Shown piece after piece: positions 17,002 to 25,535 of a DNA stretch of 64,000 bases. Under the pieces are notes generated by a model, which was given only the letters and a program-made list of their open reading frames with translations, had not been told where the DNA came from and ran no database searches. The number at the start of each line of letters is the position of its first letter. Positions within the stretch are counted from its first letter, which is position 1. The DNA is from CAWCDJ01 sp963796485 (GTDB lineage Bacteria; Acidobacteriota; Terriglobia; Bryobacterales; Bryobacteraceae). The stretch covers positions 443,560-507,559 of the forward strand of contig CAWCLV010000012.1 of assembly GCA_963796485.1 (NCBI GenBank), written 5' to 3'. A program made the translations under genes and the position numbers.

Positions 17002-18581
17002 GCGGCCCGAAAGAGTTTCCAGCCATCCGTGGAGACCGAATACGGAGGTTCAAAGCACCCGTGGAGAAGCGTGGTGCAGTGGTGTACTGCCGGGTTTCGA
17101 CCAAAGACCAACTCGACGGTTTCAGTATCGAAACTCAGGAGAGCGCATGTCGGGCCTACTGCAAGCAGCGTGGATATACCGTCGAGGCGGTTTTCCATGA
17201 GGCCAGGAGCGCGAAGAACACCGAAAGACCACAATTCCAGGCGATGCTCAAGCAATGTCTTGATCCACGCAGCAAAATTGGTGCAGTAGTAGTGTATGCT
17301 GTTTCCCGCTTCGCTCGCAGCGCGATGGACCATCTGAACGTCAGGAGGGCACTGCAAGCGCAAAACGTTCGTCTCCTCTCGGTCAGTGAACAGTTCGACG
17401 ATAGGACCGCGTCGGGGCGTTGGCATGAGAATACTCTCAGCGTGAACGCTCAATACGATAACGACCAGCGATCCGAACGAACCAAGGACGGAATGATGAC
17501 AGCGTTGTGTGCGGGCAAGTGGTGTCACAAAGCACCCATCGGCTACGTCAATTCGGAGGCACCTGGGGGCCTGTCAGTTGATCCAGGGCGTGCAAACTTG
17601 GTTCGCACGGCGTTCGAACTCTACGCGTCCCAGCAATACTCGAAAAAGGCCGTACTTGACCTCGTGACGGAATCTGGCCTAAGGACCCCCAAAAGCAACA
17701 AGCGTCTCAGCCAGCAGACATTCGACAAGATGTTAAGGAATCCTCTGTATGCAGGTTGGATTACGTCGGCTTGGGGCATTTCGAGCCAGGGACAGTTTGA
17801 ACCGATTATCCCGCTTGAGCTGTTCAACGCTGTGCAAGACTGGCTCGCAGGAAAGAGCGCCGTCACACGCCAGACGAGATCCCGCGAAAATGCTGACTTT
17901 CCGCTCAGGGTGTTCGTTCGCTGTGCTGAGTGCGGGCGGGGTTTGACAGGTAGTTTCTCAACAGGACGACGGGGAAAGCGTTACCCCTATTACTGCTGCC
18001 CGAAGCGTGGGTGCAGAGCGGTGAAATTTGGCCGCGATATATTGCACCACGAATTTCACCAATTGCTCTACCACCTTCATCCCGAAGAGGGCTTCATTCC
18101 ACTTTTCCAGGCAGCCGTTAGAGACGTTTGGAAGCAGAAGCACGTAGACCATGAGCAACGGTTGCAGCAAGCAAAGCAGAGGATTAGTGTTCTGGAGAAG
18201 AGGAACCAGCAGATCGTTGATGCTTTCCTCGAAGGAACGTTCGATAAGGCCACGTATGAGACCCAGCGAGAAAAAGTTGGAACCGCACTAGACGAAGCTA
18301 GGGCTCAACAATCCGAAGAGCTGATAGGCGCGGAGCAAGTTGAATGTTTGTTGGAGTTTGCAGAGTGGATGCTGGAACGGATAGCGGGCATCTGGAACAG
18401 CGCTTCTCTACCGAAACAACTACGCATTCAGCAAGCTCTGTTCCCCGGAGGTTTGACCGTGACAAAAGACGGCTTTGGAACCCCCCTACGCCCATTGTTT
18501 TTCAAGCAGTTCCAGGCAATTCCCGTGGAAGAAACAAGTTTGGCGTCCCCAGGGGGATTCGAACCCCCGTTACCGCCGTGA
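16998..18581 (+). CDS. Large serine recombinase (integrase)
   Basis: The 527-residue protein has the large-serine-recombinase order: catalytic domain with Ser in YCRVSTKDQLDGFSIETQ (about residue 32) and Arg-rich YAVSRFARSAMD, then the recombinase domain (HKAPIGYVNSEAPGGLSVD; SQQTFDKMLRNPLYAGWI), a zinc ribbon (VRCAECGRGL ... YYCCPKRGC) and a coiled coil (about 375-450, HEQRLQQAKQRISVLEKRN). Start: ATG at 16998 behind AGGAGG. The last 12 residues (LASPGGFEPPLPP) are read from the antisense of tRNA-Glu, so the natural 3' end has been replaced by the integration site. It should integrate and excise the element. Confidence 0.94.
   Translation: MSGPKEFPAIRGDRIRRFKAPVEKRGAVVYCRVSTKDQLDGFSIETQESACRAYCKQRGYTVEAVFHEARSAKNTERPQFQAMLKQCLDPRSKIGAVVVYAVSRFARSAMDHLNVRRALQAQNVRLLSVSEQFDDRTASGRWHENTLSVNAQYDNDQRSERTKDGMMTALCAGKWCHKAPIGYVNSEAPGGLSVDPGRANLVRTAFELYASQQYSKKAVLDLVTESGLRTPKSNKRLSQQTFDKMLRNPLYAGWITSAWGISSQGQFEPIIPLELFNAVQDWLAGKSAVTRQTRSRENADFPLRVFVRCAECGRGLTGSFSTGRRGKRYPYYCCPKRGCRAVKFGRDILHHEFHQLLYHLHPEEGFIPLFQAAVRDVWKQKHVDHEQRLQQAKQRISVLEKRNQQIVDAFLEGTFDKATYETQREKVGTALDEARAQQSEELIGAEQVECLLEFAEWMLERIAGIWNSASLPKQLRIQQALFPGGLTVTKDGFGTPLRPLFFKQFQAIPVEETSLASPGGFEPPLPP
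18481..18549. repeat. Right 69-bp direct repeat (attR-like)
   Basis: Identical by eye to 14136-14204. Its first 60 bp are the recombinase 3' coding end; its last 9 bp are the acceptor end and CCA of tRNA-Glu on the opposite strand. This places the crossover at or next to the tRNA 3' terminus. Confidence 0.88.
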
Positions 18582-18618
18582 AAGGGCGATGTCCTAGGCC
18601 GGGCTAGACGATGGGGAC
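18541..18618 (-). tRNA. tRNA-Glu (anticodon TTC), CCA encoded
   Basis: The 78-nt cloverleaf folds fully: acceptor GTCCCCA/TGGGGAC, D arm GTCTAGCC...GGAC, anticodon arm CGCCCTTTCACGGCG with TTC, T arm GGGGGTTCGAATCCCCC, discriminator G and an encoded CCA. The 3' end is the insertion target of the neighbouring mobile element, and the recombinase reading frame runs 41 nt into the antisense strand. Confidence 0.97.
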
Positions 18619-18642
18619 TGGCTTGCCGGATGCAGGCGAACT

Positions 18643-18678
18643 CTTTATAATGTAACGTCCCGAACGGCTCACCGTCAA
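18643..18678 (-). promoter_or_regulatory. tRNA-Glu promoter
   Basis: On the minus strand TTGACG (18678-18673) is followed by TACATTATAAAG (18654-18643), giving a plausible -35/-10 pair (TTGACG, 18 bp, TACATT) about 30 bp before the mature 5' end. The -35 box overlaps the cheB stop codon. Confidence 0.5.
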
Positions 18679-19751
18679 CTTCGGGAGGGCGCCGCCGCAC
18701 TCCTCCGGCGGTAAACGGCGGCACTCATCAGAGCCTCCGGAATCTGGTCCAGCGCTACAATCCGCTCCGCCGCGCCCAGCGCGATCGCCTCGCGCGGCAT
18801 TCCGAACACCACGCAACTGGCTTCGTCCTGTGCGATCGTCGCCGCCCCGGCTTTGCGCATCTCAAGGAGGCCGGCGGCTCCGTCCGAACCCATTCCGGTC
18901 AGCAGCACGCCGATGGCATGCGGACCGGCCGCCGCCGCCACCGAAAGGAAAAGGACGTCCACGGAGGGCCTCTGGTAGCAAACCCGCGGCCCGGTCTTGA
19001 CCTGGACGGCGTAGCCTCCGCTCGCCTTCCGCAGCAACATGTGGAAATCCCCCGGCGCTACCAATACTCTACCGGGAGCGAGCACGTCTCCGTCCTGCGC
19101 TTCTTTTACACTTAGCGGGCTCAATTCGTTCAACCGGTTCGCAAACGCGGTCGAAAAGGAAGGCGGGATATGTTGGGCAATCACGATTCCGGGCGCGCCC
19201 GCGGGAAGCCGTGAGAGAATCGATGCGATCGCTTCCGTCCCGCCGGTCGAGGCGCCAATCGCCAGGACCGTCGCGCGATCCGGTGGAGAAGCTGGAACCG
19301 GTAATATGCGCGGCGGCGGTGCGCACGCCGTCGCACGCGGCCGCAACCGCGCGGATGCGGCGGCCCTGATCTGTCCCGCCAGCGTAGTCCGCAATTCCCC
19401 GACCGAATACGGGCCGCCGGGTTTCGCCAAGACCTCCACCGCTCCGAATTCCAGGGCCTGGATCGCGGCACGGCAGGACGGCTGGGCCAGCGAACTGATG
19501 ACCACCGCCGGCATCGGGTGGAAGTGCATCAGCTTCTTCAAAAACGTGAGGCCGTCCATGCGCGGCATTTCGATATCCAGCGTCAACACGTCCGGATTCA
19601 AAGCCAGGATCTTGTCTCGCGCTACATACGGGTCCGGAGCCGTACCGACGACCTCCATGTCCGGCTCACTCGACACGGCTTCGGATAGAATCCTTCGGAC
19701 AATCGCCGAATCATCGACGATCAGGACCTTTATTCTGCGGTCTTGATACAT
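18675..19751 (-). CDS. cheB: CheB: chemotaxis protein-glutamate methylesterase/deamidase
   Basis: With the ATG at 19751 (MYQDRRIKVLIVDDSAIVRR) the protein is 358 residues. The receiver domain (1-125) has the phospho-Asp in TLDIEMPRMDG and the Lys in EVLAKPGG. The esterase domain (about 165-350) has the catalytic Ser in AIGASTGGT, His in IAQHIPPSF and Asp in TGMGSDGAAG. It removes methyl groups from receptors once phosphorylated by CheA. It is the last gene of the operon and overlaps the cheX stop by 22 nt. Confidence 0.95.
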   Translation of the reverse strand: MYQDRRIKVLIVDDSAIVRRILSEAVSSEPDMEVVGTAPDPYVARDKILALNPDVLTLDIEMPRMDGLTFLKKLMHFHPMPAVVISSLAQPSCRAAIQALEFGAVEVLAKPGGPYSVGELRTTLAGQIRAAASARLRPRATACAPPPRILPVPASPPDRATVLAIGASTGGTEAIASILSRLPAGAPGIVIAQHIPPSFSTAFANRLNELSPLSVKEAQDGDVLAPGRVLVAPGDFHMLLRKASGGYAVQVKTGPRVCYQRPSVDVLFLSVAAAAGPHAIGVLLTGMGSDGAAGLLEMRKAGAATIAQDEASCVVFGMPREAIALGAAERIVALDQIPEALMSAAVYRRRSAAAPSRS

Positions 19752-20206
19752 GCTGGTACATCCGTCGTCATAAGGACGCTCAGAACTCCGCCTGACATCT
19801 CGCGAACGTATTGCGCCGCCCGGGCGGTGTCGTCCGGCGGAATTCCCGCGGCGCGCACCAGATGGGGACTGCCGATCCGAAAGCTCGTGCAACTCTCTAT
19901 ATGACTGAGGACGGACCCGCAGATCATGTTTGCCAGTTCGCAGATCACTCCGGCCACTTCCTCCTCTCCAAGTTCCTGGGCATCGAGCGCCAGGAAATCC
20001 GACGCGATCGCACGCGCCGCCTCACGAGTCAGCGACAGACTGAGTTCCCCCGGTGGATCTCCTTCGAAGTCCAGCCGCGCCACAATGGCGGTTTCCGTAG
20101 AGTAACAGCCGCTCCAGGGCCTTTCCGGAGGTGGAATAAAGAACATCTTCTCCAGTACCTCCTCCGTCGAAGAAGCAAGCGTCTGTCGGAACAACGGCTC
20201 AGTCAC
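19730..20206 (-). CDS. CheX-like chemotaxis phosphatase (copy 1)
   Basis: The 158-residue protein has the CheX/CheC fold text with the catalytic E-x2-N pattern in VICELANMICGSVLSHIE (about residues 88-105). Such proteins dephosphorylate CheY-P. It lies between cheY (8-nt overlap) and cheB, and may serve the adjacent CheY specifically. Only one catalytic helix is evident, as in CheX rather than two-site CheC. Confidence 0.82.
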   Translation of the reverse strand: MTEPLFRQTLASSTEEVLEKMFFIPPPERPWSGCYSTETAIVARLDFEGDPPGELSLSLTREAARAIASDFLALDAQELGEEEVAGVICELANMICGSVLSHIESCTSFRIGSPHLVRAAGIPPDDTARAAQYVREMSGGVLSVLMTTDVPACIKTAE

Positions 20207-20585
20207 AGTGCACCCCCAGGCTCTGTTCGAGAATCGAGCGGAGATTCTCCGCGAGAAATGGCTTCGTAAGATAGCCGCGGGCCCCCATGGAAAGCATCCT
20301 GCTGATGCGCTGCTGAGTGGCGTCCGTCGAAATGACCACGACTGGTATCGACTTCAACATTTCGTCCGCGGAGAGTCTTCGGAGGAACTCTTCGCCATCC
20401 ACTACCGGCATATTGATGTCGGTGAGAATAGCGTCCACCCATTGCTCCTTCAGCAAATCCAGGGCTTCTCCTCCGTGCGATGCCTCATGGCAGGCCGCAA
20501 GCTCGAAGCCCGAAACTTCCATGATCCGGCGCACGAAAGTCCGCATTGCCGGAGAGTCGTCCACAATCAGAACGCGGTAGGCCAT
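20199..20585 (-). CDS. cheY: CheY-type response regulator (copy 1)
   Basis: A 128-residue stand-alone receiver: acidic pair in LIVDDSPAMR, phospho-Asp in AILTDINMPVVDG, Thr/Ser in VVVISTDAT and Lys in GYLTKPF. Phosphorylated by CheA, it would bind the flagellar switch (FliM). Its start overlaps the cheD 3' end by 19 nt and its stop overlaps cheX. Confidence 0.93.
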   Translation of the reverse strand: MAYRVLIVDDSPAMRTFVRRIMEVSGFELAACHEASHGGEALDLLKEQWVDAILTDINMPVVDGEEFLRRLSADEMLKSIPVVVISTDATQQRISRMLSMGARGYLTKPFLAENLRSILEQSLGVHCD

Positions 20586-21091
20586 CTGGTCTCTCCTTTC
20601 GCCGCGGGGACCGGGACGCCACGCGCCGACCCTGCCTCGTGGAGCGTCACGAGGCCGCTGCCGACCTCGAGCCGCAAAGTCCGGCTGTTCATTCCTCCCA
20701 CGGCTTCGCCGCTAAGCAGCAGTCCGGATTTCCAGAGTAGTTTCCGGGTAGCGAGGTAGTTCCGTTTCCCGATCTCAAAGATGTGATCCTGATCCATCAT
20801 TTCCGCACCACCCGCTGCGTGGACCACCAGATTCCGCCTGGTCGCCCCTTTCGCGAACACCTGCCGCAACAGCAGGGGAATTCCGGTATCGGCAAACATG
20901 TAGGGATTCACCCGCGCCCTCTCGGGATCGATGCCGGAGTCCGGGAGCATAAAATGCAGCAATCCACCGACTGACGCCTTACGGTCGTGGACGGCGAGCC
21001 CGATGCACGAACCCAGGGCGAAGGTCGTCAACATATCGCCGGAGACCTGTGCGATCCGGCAATCGGCCATGCCTACGATGATCTGCCCCAC
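20567..21091 (-). CDS. cheD: CheD: receptor glutamine deamidase
   Basis: The start chosen is GTG at 21091 because GGAGG lies four bases upstream and the text VGQIIVGMADCRI matches the family N-terminus. The 174-residue protein shows FALGSCIGLAVHD with the catalytic Cys, GGLLHFMLPDS with the His, and FADTGIPLLL. CheD deamidates receptor glutamines and is stimulated or sequestered by CheC/CheX-type partners, consistent with CheX genes in the same operon. It overlaps cheR and cheY by about 19 nt each. Confidence 0.93.
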   Translation of the reverse strand: MGQIIVGMADCRIAQVSGDMLTTFALGSCIGLAVHDRKASVGGLLHFMLPDSGIDPERARVNPYMFADTGIPLLLRQVFAKGATRRNLVVHAAGGAEMMDQDHIFEIGKRNYLATRKLLWKSGLLLSGEAVGGMNSRTLRLEVGSGLVTLHEAGSARGVPVPAAKGETRWPTAF

Positions 21092-21948
21092 CTGCCCTCC
21101 AACTTTCCCCGTTTGCGATAGACGGCCGGTTGAACATACTCGAGCAAATGCGAAACCTGGCTGAGACTCTCCGCGTGTCCCACGAACAGGTATCCACCCG
21201 GGCCCAGGCAATCCACCAGTCTGCTCACCAACTTTTCCTGTGTGGCGCGGTCGAAATAGATCATCACGTTGCGGCAGAAAATGACCGGGAAGCGTTGCGC
21301 CCACGCGAAATTCTCGATCAGGTTCAAGCGGCGAAAACTGACCAGGCGGCGGAGTTTTTCCGAAACGCGAAACCCCACGCCCTTTTCCACCTCGAAGTAG
21401 CGCGTGCGCCACTCCGCGGGCATATCCCGGCATCGCTCCGCCGGATAAGCACCTCGCGAGGCCAAGCTCAAAGCCTTATTGGAAATGTCGCTTGCCGCTA
21501 TCTGTATCCTGTTCTGGGGGAGTGCGTCGCTCAGGACACACGCAAGGGTCCACACTTCCTCCCCCGTAGAGCAGGCCGCACACCACAGTTCAACGGAACC
21601 TGCCTCGCCGATTTGCGGAAGCACGGTCCGACGCAGAAAGTCGAAGTGGTCAGGTTCGCGCAAAAAGAAAGTGTGATTGGTAGCCAGCGCATCGATCATC
21701 GCCGCGAGCGACCGGCCCGTTGAGTCTCGGACGACCAGCCGGTAATACTCCTCAAAGCTCCGGGCGCCGGCTTTGATCACCAGGCTTCGCAGCCTCGCCG
21801 AGACAAGTTCCTCTTTTCCGGCCTTCAGATCAAGACCGAAGGTCCGATAGGCCAGTTGTCGAATTTGGTCGAATTCACCGGCGGCCAGCGGCTTCACCGC
21901 GTCGCTCTCCCCGGCGTGGATAGCCCCGGCGCCAGCGGTTCGGCTCAA
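21073..21948 (-). CDS. cheR: CheR: chemotaxis protein methyltransferase
   Basis: The 291-residue protein has the N-terminal helical domain with NHTFFLREPDHF and the SAM-binding domain with CAACSTGEEVWTLA, then FCRNVMIYFD and GGYLFVGHAESL. It methylates receptor glutamates using S-adenosylmethionine. The start overlaps the cheA stop by 4 nt. No C-terminal TPR or pentapeptide-binding extension beyond the core is evident. Confidence 0.95.
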   Translation of the reverse strand: MSRTAGAGAIHAGESDAVKPLAAGEFDQIRQLAYRTFGLDLKAGKEELVSARLRSLVIKAGARSFEEYYRLVVRDSTGRSLAAMIDALATNHTFFLREPDHFDFLRRTVLPQIGEAGSVELWCAACSTGEEVWTLACVLSDALPQNRIQIAASDISNKALSLASRGAYPAERCRDMPAEWRTRYFEVEKGVGFRVSEKLRRLVSFRRLNLIENFAWAQRFPVIFCRNVMIYFDRATQEKLVSRLVDCLGPGGYLFVGHAESLSQVSHLLEYVQPAVYRKRGKLEGRWGRSS

Positions 21949-23924
21949 GCTTCCCCCTCCCGGAACAGCCGCTCGAGATCTAGAATCAGCCCTACCCTGC
22001 CGTCGCCCAGAATCGCTCCTCCTGCGACGCCGGAGACATGCTTGAAGGTTTCTCCCAGGGCTTTGATCACCACCTCCTGCTTCCCGACCAGCGCGTCCAC
22101 GAGGAGGCAGAACCGCTGACCCTCCACCTCGGCGACCACCAGGACCCCTTGTCGGGGATCCTTCGAGCAGGGTTCCACTCCGAAGCGCCGGTAAAGGCGG
22201 AGGACCGGAAGGAGCGAACCTCGAACCAACGCCATTTCAGCCCGCTCCTGCACCGTCCAGATGGAGTCTTCGGCCGGCCGGAACAGTTCCCGCACTGCGA
22301 ATAGCGGAACGATGTAGCGCTCCCGGCCGACCGAGACCACCAGTCCGTCGATGATGGCAAGCGTCAGGGGCAGTTTCAGCAGAAAGGACGTACCCTGTCC
22401 AGCCGACGAGCGGATCTCGATCCGACCGCGAAGCTTCTCGATGTGGCGCCTGACGACATCCATCCCGACACCGCGTCCGGAGACGTTCGTCACTTCGGCA
22501 GCGGTGCTGAATCCGGGCTCGAAGATCAGGTTCCAGACCTCCGCATCGGACCGTCCCTCGCCTGGCTGTACTAGTCCGCGCTGCAGTGCCTTGGCCAGTA
22601 TTGCCTCGCGGTTCAGGCCCCGCCCATCGTCGGCGACCTCAATCACCACCTGCCCGGACTGGTGATAGGCCTTGAGCACCACTTTGGCGTTCTCGGCTTT
22701 TCCGGCCCCGCGCCTCTCCACCGCAGTTTCGATACCGTGGTCCAGGGAGTTTCGCACCATGTGCATCAGGGGATCCGCCAGTTCCTCGACGATCGTCCGG
22801 TCCAGTTCTATCTCATCTCCATACGTCTCCATCTGGACCTGCTTTCCGAACTGCCTCGAAAGGTCGCGGACCAGGCGGGCCATCCTCCGGAACAGGGGAC
22901 CGATCGGCACCAGGCGCATCGCCATCGCCGTTTTCTGCAGTTCCGTCGTGATCCGGGTGAGTTGTACGATCTTTCGCTGCAGCCCGGGGCTCTTTACGCT
23001 TGCGAGGTCGCCGTCATGCCGCACCAGCGACTCCGCGATGACCAGTTCCCCGGCCATGTCGACAAGGGAATCCAACTTCGCGGTGCCCACCTTCACGGCC
23101 ATCGCCTCGCTACGGCGCGCGGAGGGCTCGCCCGGCGTGGGCTCTGCCGCGTTCGGCTGACTTGCGACCGCGGCAGCCAGGGCCGCGAGGTCGTCCCCGG
23201 CGGCTCTACCGCTGTCTTCCTGCAATAGCGCCCCTATCCTCGCCAGAAGCACTCCGTCACGAGGCGGCGCTTCCGAGCTTCGCTCCGAAAGACCGGCCTC
23301 GATATGGAACAGCCACCGGCGCAGATAATCCGCGCTTTCCAGTATCACGTCGATCGCGGCGGCCGTGATCGCGAACTGCCCGTTGCGCGCGCGATCGAGC
23401 ACAGCCTCCACTTCATGCGAGAGTTCCTGTACTTCGGGCAGTTCCAAAAACCCGGCCAGTCCCTTGATCGTGTGAAACCCGCGGAATGCCGCATTCAGTG
23501 CCTCCGCGTCCGATGGGTTGCGCTCGAGATTCAAAACCTGCTGCTCGATCGACGCGACGTTCTCCCTGCTCTCGAGCACAAAGTCCGTCAGCAGCTCCGG
23601 ATCTTCCGCCGGCATCCGTTCGGCTTTGCGTGGACGAGCGGAGTCCGTATCCAGGACCTGTTGCAGCCTGGTGATTCCTTCTTGCATCTCCGTCCAGAGC
23701 GCGGCGTCCGGCTTCTCGCCTCCCCGCTTTTCGATCGCCGCGAGCAGTGCCCCCGTTACGGAAGAAGCTTGTTCCCCGTTCTCGGCTTTAGCCGCCTCGT
23801 GGATCAGGCGCAGTTCCGGAAGCCATGAGCCGGCTGTCCCGGCTCCGCCTGCCTCCGGATCCGCGACCACAAGCCGTAGAGCCAGGTTCTCGACCTTCTG
23901 CCGCAGATCAGGCGAATGGGACAT
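21945..23924 (-). CDS. cheA: CheA: chemotaxis histidine kinase
   Basis: The ATG at 23924 (MSHSPDLRQKVENL) follows GAGGTAA and gives 659 residues; a longer frame only overlaps the mcp 3' end. Domains in order: an N-terminal helical stretch, an HPt domain with the phosphorylated His in FHTIKGLAGFLE (about residue 150), dimerisation (LDSLVDMAGELVIAESLV), the ATPase domain (HMVRNSLDHGIE, VADDGRGLN, SGRGVGMDVV) and a C-terminal CheW-like domain from about residue 515. The HPt is not at the extreme N-terminus, and no clear P2 CheY-binding domain is seen. Confidence 0.95.
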   Translation of the reverse strand: MSHSPDLRQKVENLALRLVVADPEAGGAGTAGSWLPELRLIHEAAKAENGEQASSVTGALLAAIEKRGGEKPDAALWTEMQEGITRLQQVLDTDSARPRKAERMPAEDPELLTDFVLESRENVASIEQQVLNLERNPSDAEALNAAFRGFHTIKGLAGFLELPEVQELSHEVEAVLDRARNGQFAITAAAIDVILESADYLRRWLFHIEAGLSERSSEAPPRDGVLLARIGALLQEDSGRAAGDDLAALAAAVASQPNAAEPTPGEPSARRSEAMAVKVGTAKLDSLVDMAGELVIAESLVRHDGDLASVKSPGLQRKIVQLTRITTELQKTAMAMRLVPIGPLFRRMARLVRDLSRQFGKQVQMETYGDEIELDRTIVEELADPLMHMVRNSLDHGIETAVERRGAGKAENAKVVLKAYHQSGQVVIEVADDGRGLNREAILAKALQRGLVQPGEGRSDAEVWNLIFEPGFSTAAEVTNVSGRGVGMDVVRRHIEKLRGRIEIRSSAGQGTSFLLKLPLTLAIIDGLVVSVGRERYIVPLFAVRELFRPAEDSIWTVQERAEMALVRGSLLPVLRLYRRFGVEPCSKDPRQGVLVVAEVEGQRFCLLVDALVGKQEVVIKALGETFKHVSGVAGGAILGDGRVGLILDLERLFREGEA

Positions 23925-23934
23925 GGAGTTTACC

Positions 23935-25509
23935 TCAATACCTGGTTTCATTCTCGTCCAGAGGGAACGCCTGACCGCCGGACGAGAGCGCTCCGGTTTG
24001 ACGTCCACGGAGCCTTCCGGAAGCAAGCGCTGAAGCAGCCGCCGGCGATGTATGGCTCTGCCGGATCGCGGACGCTTCGTGGCCCATCAGGTCCCGCAGG
24101 GATTCGACATTGTCGGCGAGGCGCTGTGCCTGCGTGGCCAACTCCTCGCTTGCCGCGGCGCTCTCCTCGGCGTTGGCCGCGCTGCGCTGAGTGACCTGCT
24201 CCATCTGCCCCACGGCTCCGGCAATTTGGTCAATGCCGCGGGACTGCTCGTAGCTCCCGGCCGAAATCTCGTCCACAAGGGTTTTGACTTGCGAAGTGCT
24301 GTTCGTGATCTGCTGAATCGATTTCGCCACCAGGTTCAGCTTCTGACCGCCTTCGGTGGTTCTCCCGATTGATTCCTCGATCAGTGCGGCGGTATCTTTT
24401 GCAGCCTGCGCGCTGCGGTGTGCCAGGTTCCGTACCTCGTCCGCTACTACGGCGAAGCCCATTCCGGCTTCCCCGGCGCGCGCCGCCTCCACCGCCGCGT
24501 TCAGGGCCAGAATATTGGTCTGGAACGCGATTTCGTCGATGACCCGGATGATTTTCGAAATCTTCTCGCTCGAAGCAGTAATCTCGCCCATCGATCCGAT
24601 CATCTGGCCGAGGTTTTGATTGGCGTCCTCCACCAGGCGCGCGGTTTCGTTCATGTTGGTGACGACTGAACCGGTGTTTTGGCCGTTCTTGCGCGTGATC
24701 GCCGTGATTTCGGCCGCGGAAGAGGAGGTCTCCTCGAGCGTCGCCGCCTGCTCCGAGGTCCCTTGCGCCAGCGATTGGCTGGCCGAGGCAACCTGGGCGG
24801 CTGCGGCAGCCACCTGGCGCGATCCGTCCGACATCTCCGATGCCAGCCTGCGCACATGCCGGACGGCGCTCCGCAGCACCACCATCGCCATGGCGGAAAT
24901 TACACCGCCAATTGCGAGCAGTAGCATGGTGAGCCACCGGCTGCTCGCAAATTGATCGGCCGCCGCGCGCCTCTCTCTCTCGAGCTTGGCGGACTCGATC
25001 TCCACCAGGCGGTCCGCGTCTTCCGCAATTGCGTCGTAATGAGGCGTAATCGTCTTCAGGATTTGTACCGCGGCCTCCGTGTCGCTGGAGTCCAGCTTCC
25101 GCTCCAGATCGGCGAACGCAGAGTTCCAGGCGGCAGAACGGGTTTCGATATCCGCCACCAGGTCTTTCGACCGGTCATCGTCAACCAGCGCCTTGAAATC
25201 GGCCAGGGACTGCCGCAACGTCGCGGAACTTTGGCGGAAGGCCGCTTTGCCGGCCGCGAGCGTTTGCGTATCTTTGGCATATGTCGCGAGAACCGCACCG
25301 CGCTGGCCCGCGGCCATATCGGATTCCGCGGTATTGATCGCGCCCGCCAGGATCAACTGCCGGGCGGTCCGGTCCGCAATTTCATCGAATGCGGTGCGCA
25401 AGGTCGAAACCGTATGGAGCCCGTCTCCCGCAAGCAGGAGCAGGACTGCGACCAGGGCGCCTGTCGCTGCGGCAATTTTCAGTCCGAACGTGAGTCTCTG
25501 TCGTCCCAT
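23935..25509 (-). CDS. Methyl-accepting chemotaxis protein
   Basis: The 524-residue receptor has TM1 at about residues 8-28, a roughly 165-residue periplasmic four-helix-type sensor (LRTAFDEIADRTARQ ... HYDAIAEDADRLVE), TM2 at about 193-215, a short linker and a long signalling hairpin. The tip DEIAFQTNILALNAAVEAAR (about 345-365) is the conserved CheA/CheW contact. Methylation-type Gln/Glu pairs occur (SEQAATLEETSSSAAE). There is no C-terminal NWETF-like pentapeptide. It is the only receptor in the window, so it is probably the dedicated sensor of this cluster; ligand unknown. Confidence 0.94.
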   Translation of the reverse strand: MGRQRLTFGLKIAAATGALVAVLLLLAGDGLHTVSTLRTAFDEIADRTARQLILAGAINTAESDMAAGQRGAVLATYAKDTQTLAAGKAAFRQSSATLRQSLADFKALVDDDRSKDLVADIETRSAAWNSAFADLERKLDSSDTEAAVQILKTITPHYDAIAEDADRLVEIESAKLERERRAAADQFASSRWLTMLLLAIGGVISAMAMVVLRSAVRHVRRLASEMSDGSRQVAAAAAQVASASQSLAQGTSEQAATLEETSSSAAEITAITRKNGQNTGSVVTNMNETARLVEDANQNLGQMIGSMGEITASSEKISKIIRVIDEIAFQTNILALNAAVEAARAGEAGMGFAVVADEVRNLAHRSAQAAKDTAALIEESIGRTTEGGQKLNLVAKSIQQITNSTSQVKTLVDEISAGSYEQSRGIDQIAGAVGQMEQVTQRSAANAEESAAASEELATQAQRLADNVESLRDLMGHEASAIRQSHTSPAAASALASGRLRGRQTGALSSGGQAFPLDENETRY

Positions 25510-25535
25510 TACAATCCTCTTCTTACTGCGATTCC

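Larger units (their letters stand above)
14136..18549. mobile_element. Integrated 4.4-kb element at tRNA-Glu
   Basis: A 4.4-kb segment is bounded by perfect 69-bp direct repeats; the right one runs into the 3' end of tRNA-Glu. It holds a secreted TIGR03437 protein, a small serine resolvase, a 72-residue protein and a large serine recombinase. Its base composition is visibly more AT-rich than the flanking chromosome. The recombinase at the tRNA-proximal end and the tRNA target are typical of an integrative element; no replication or transfer genes are present. The repeat is long for large serine recombinases, whose core identity is usually short, so homologous insertion next to an older copy is an alternative. 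Confidence 0.75.

Noticed and set aside
18643..18678. Rho-independent terminator of the che operon at this site
   Set aside because: No stem plus T-run on the minus strand after the cheB stop; the AT-rich stretch fits the tRNA promoter better.
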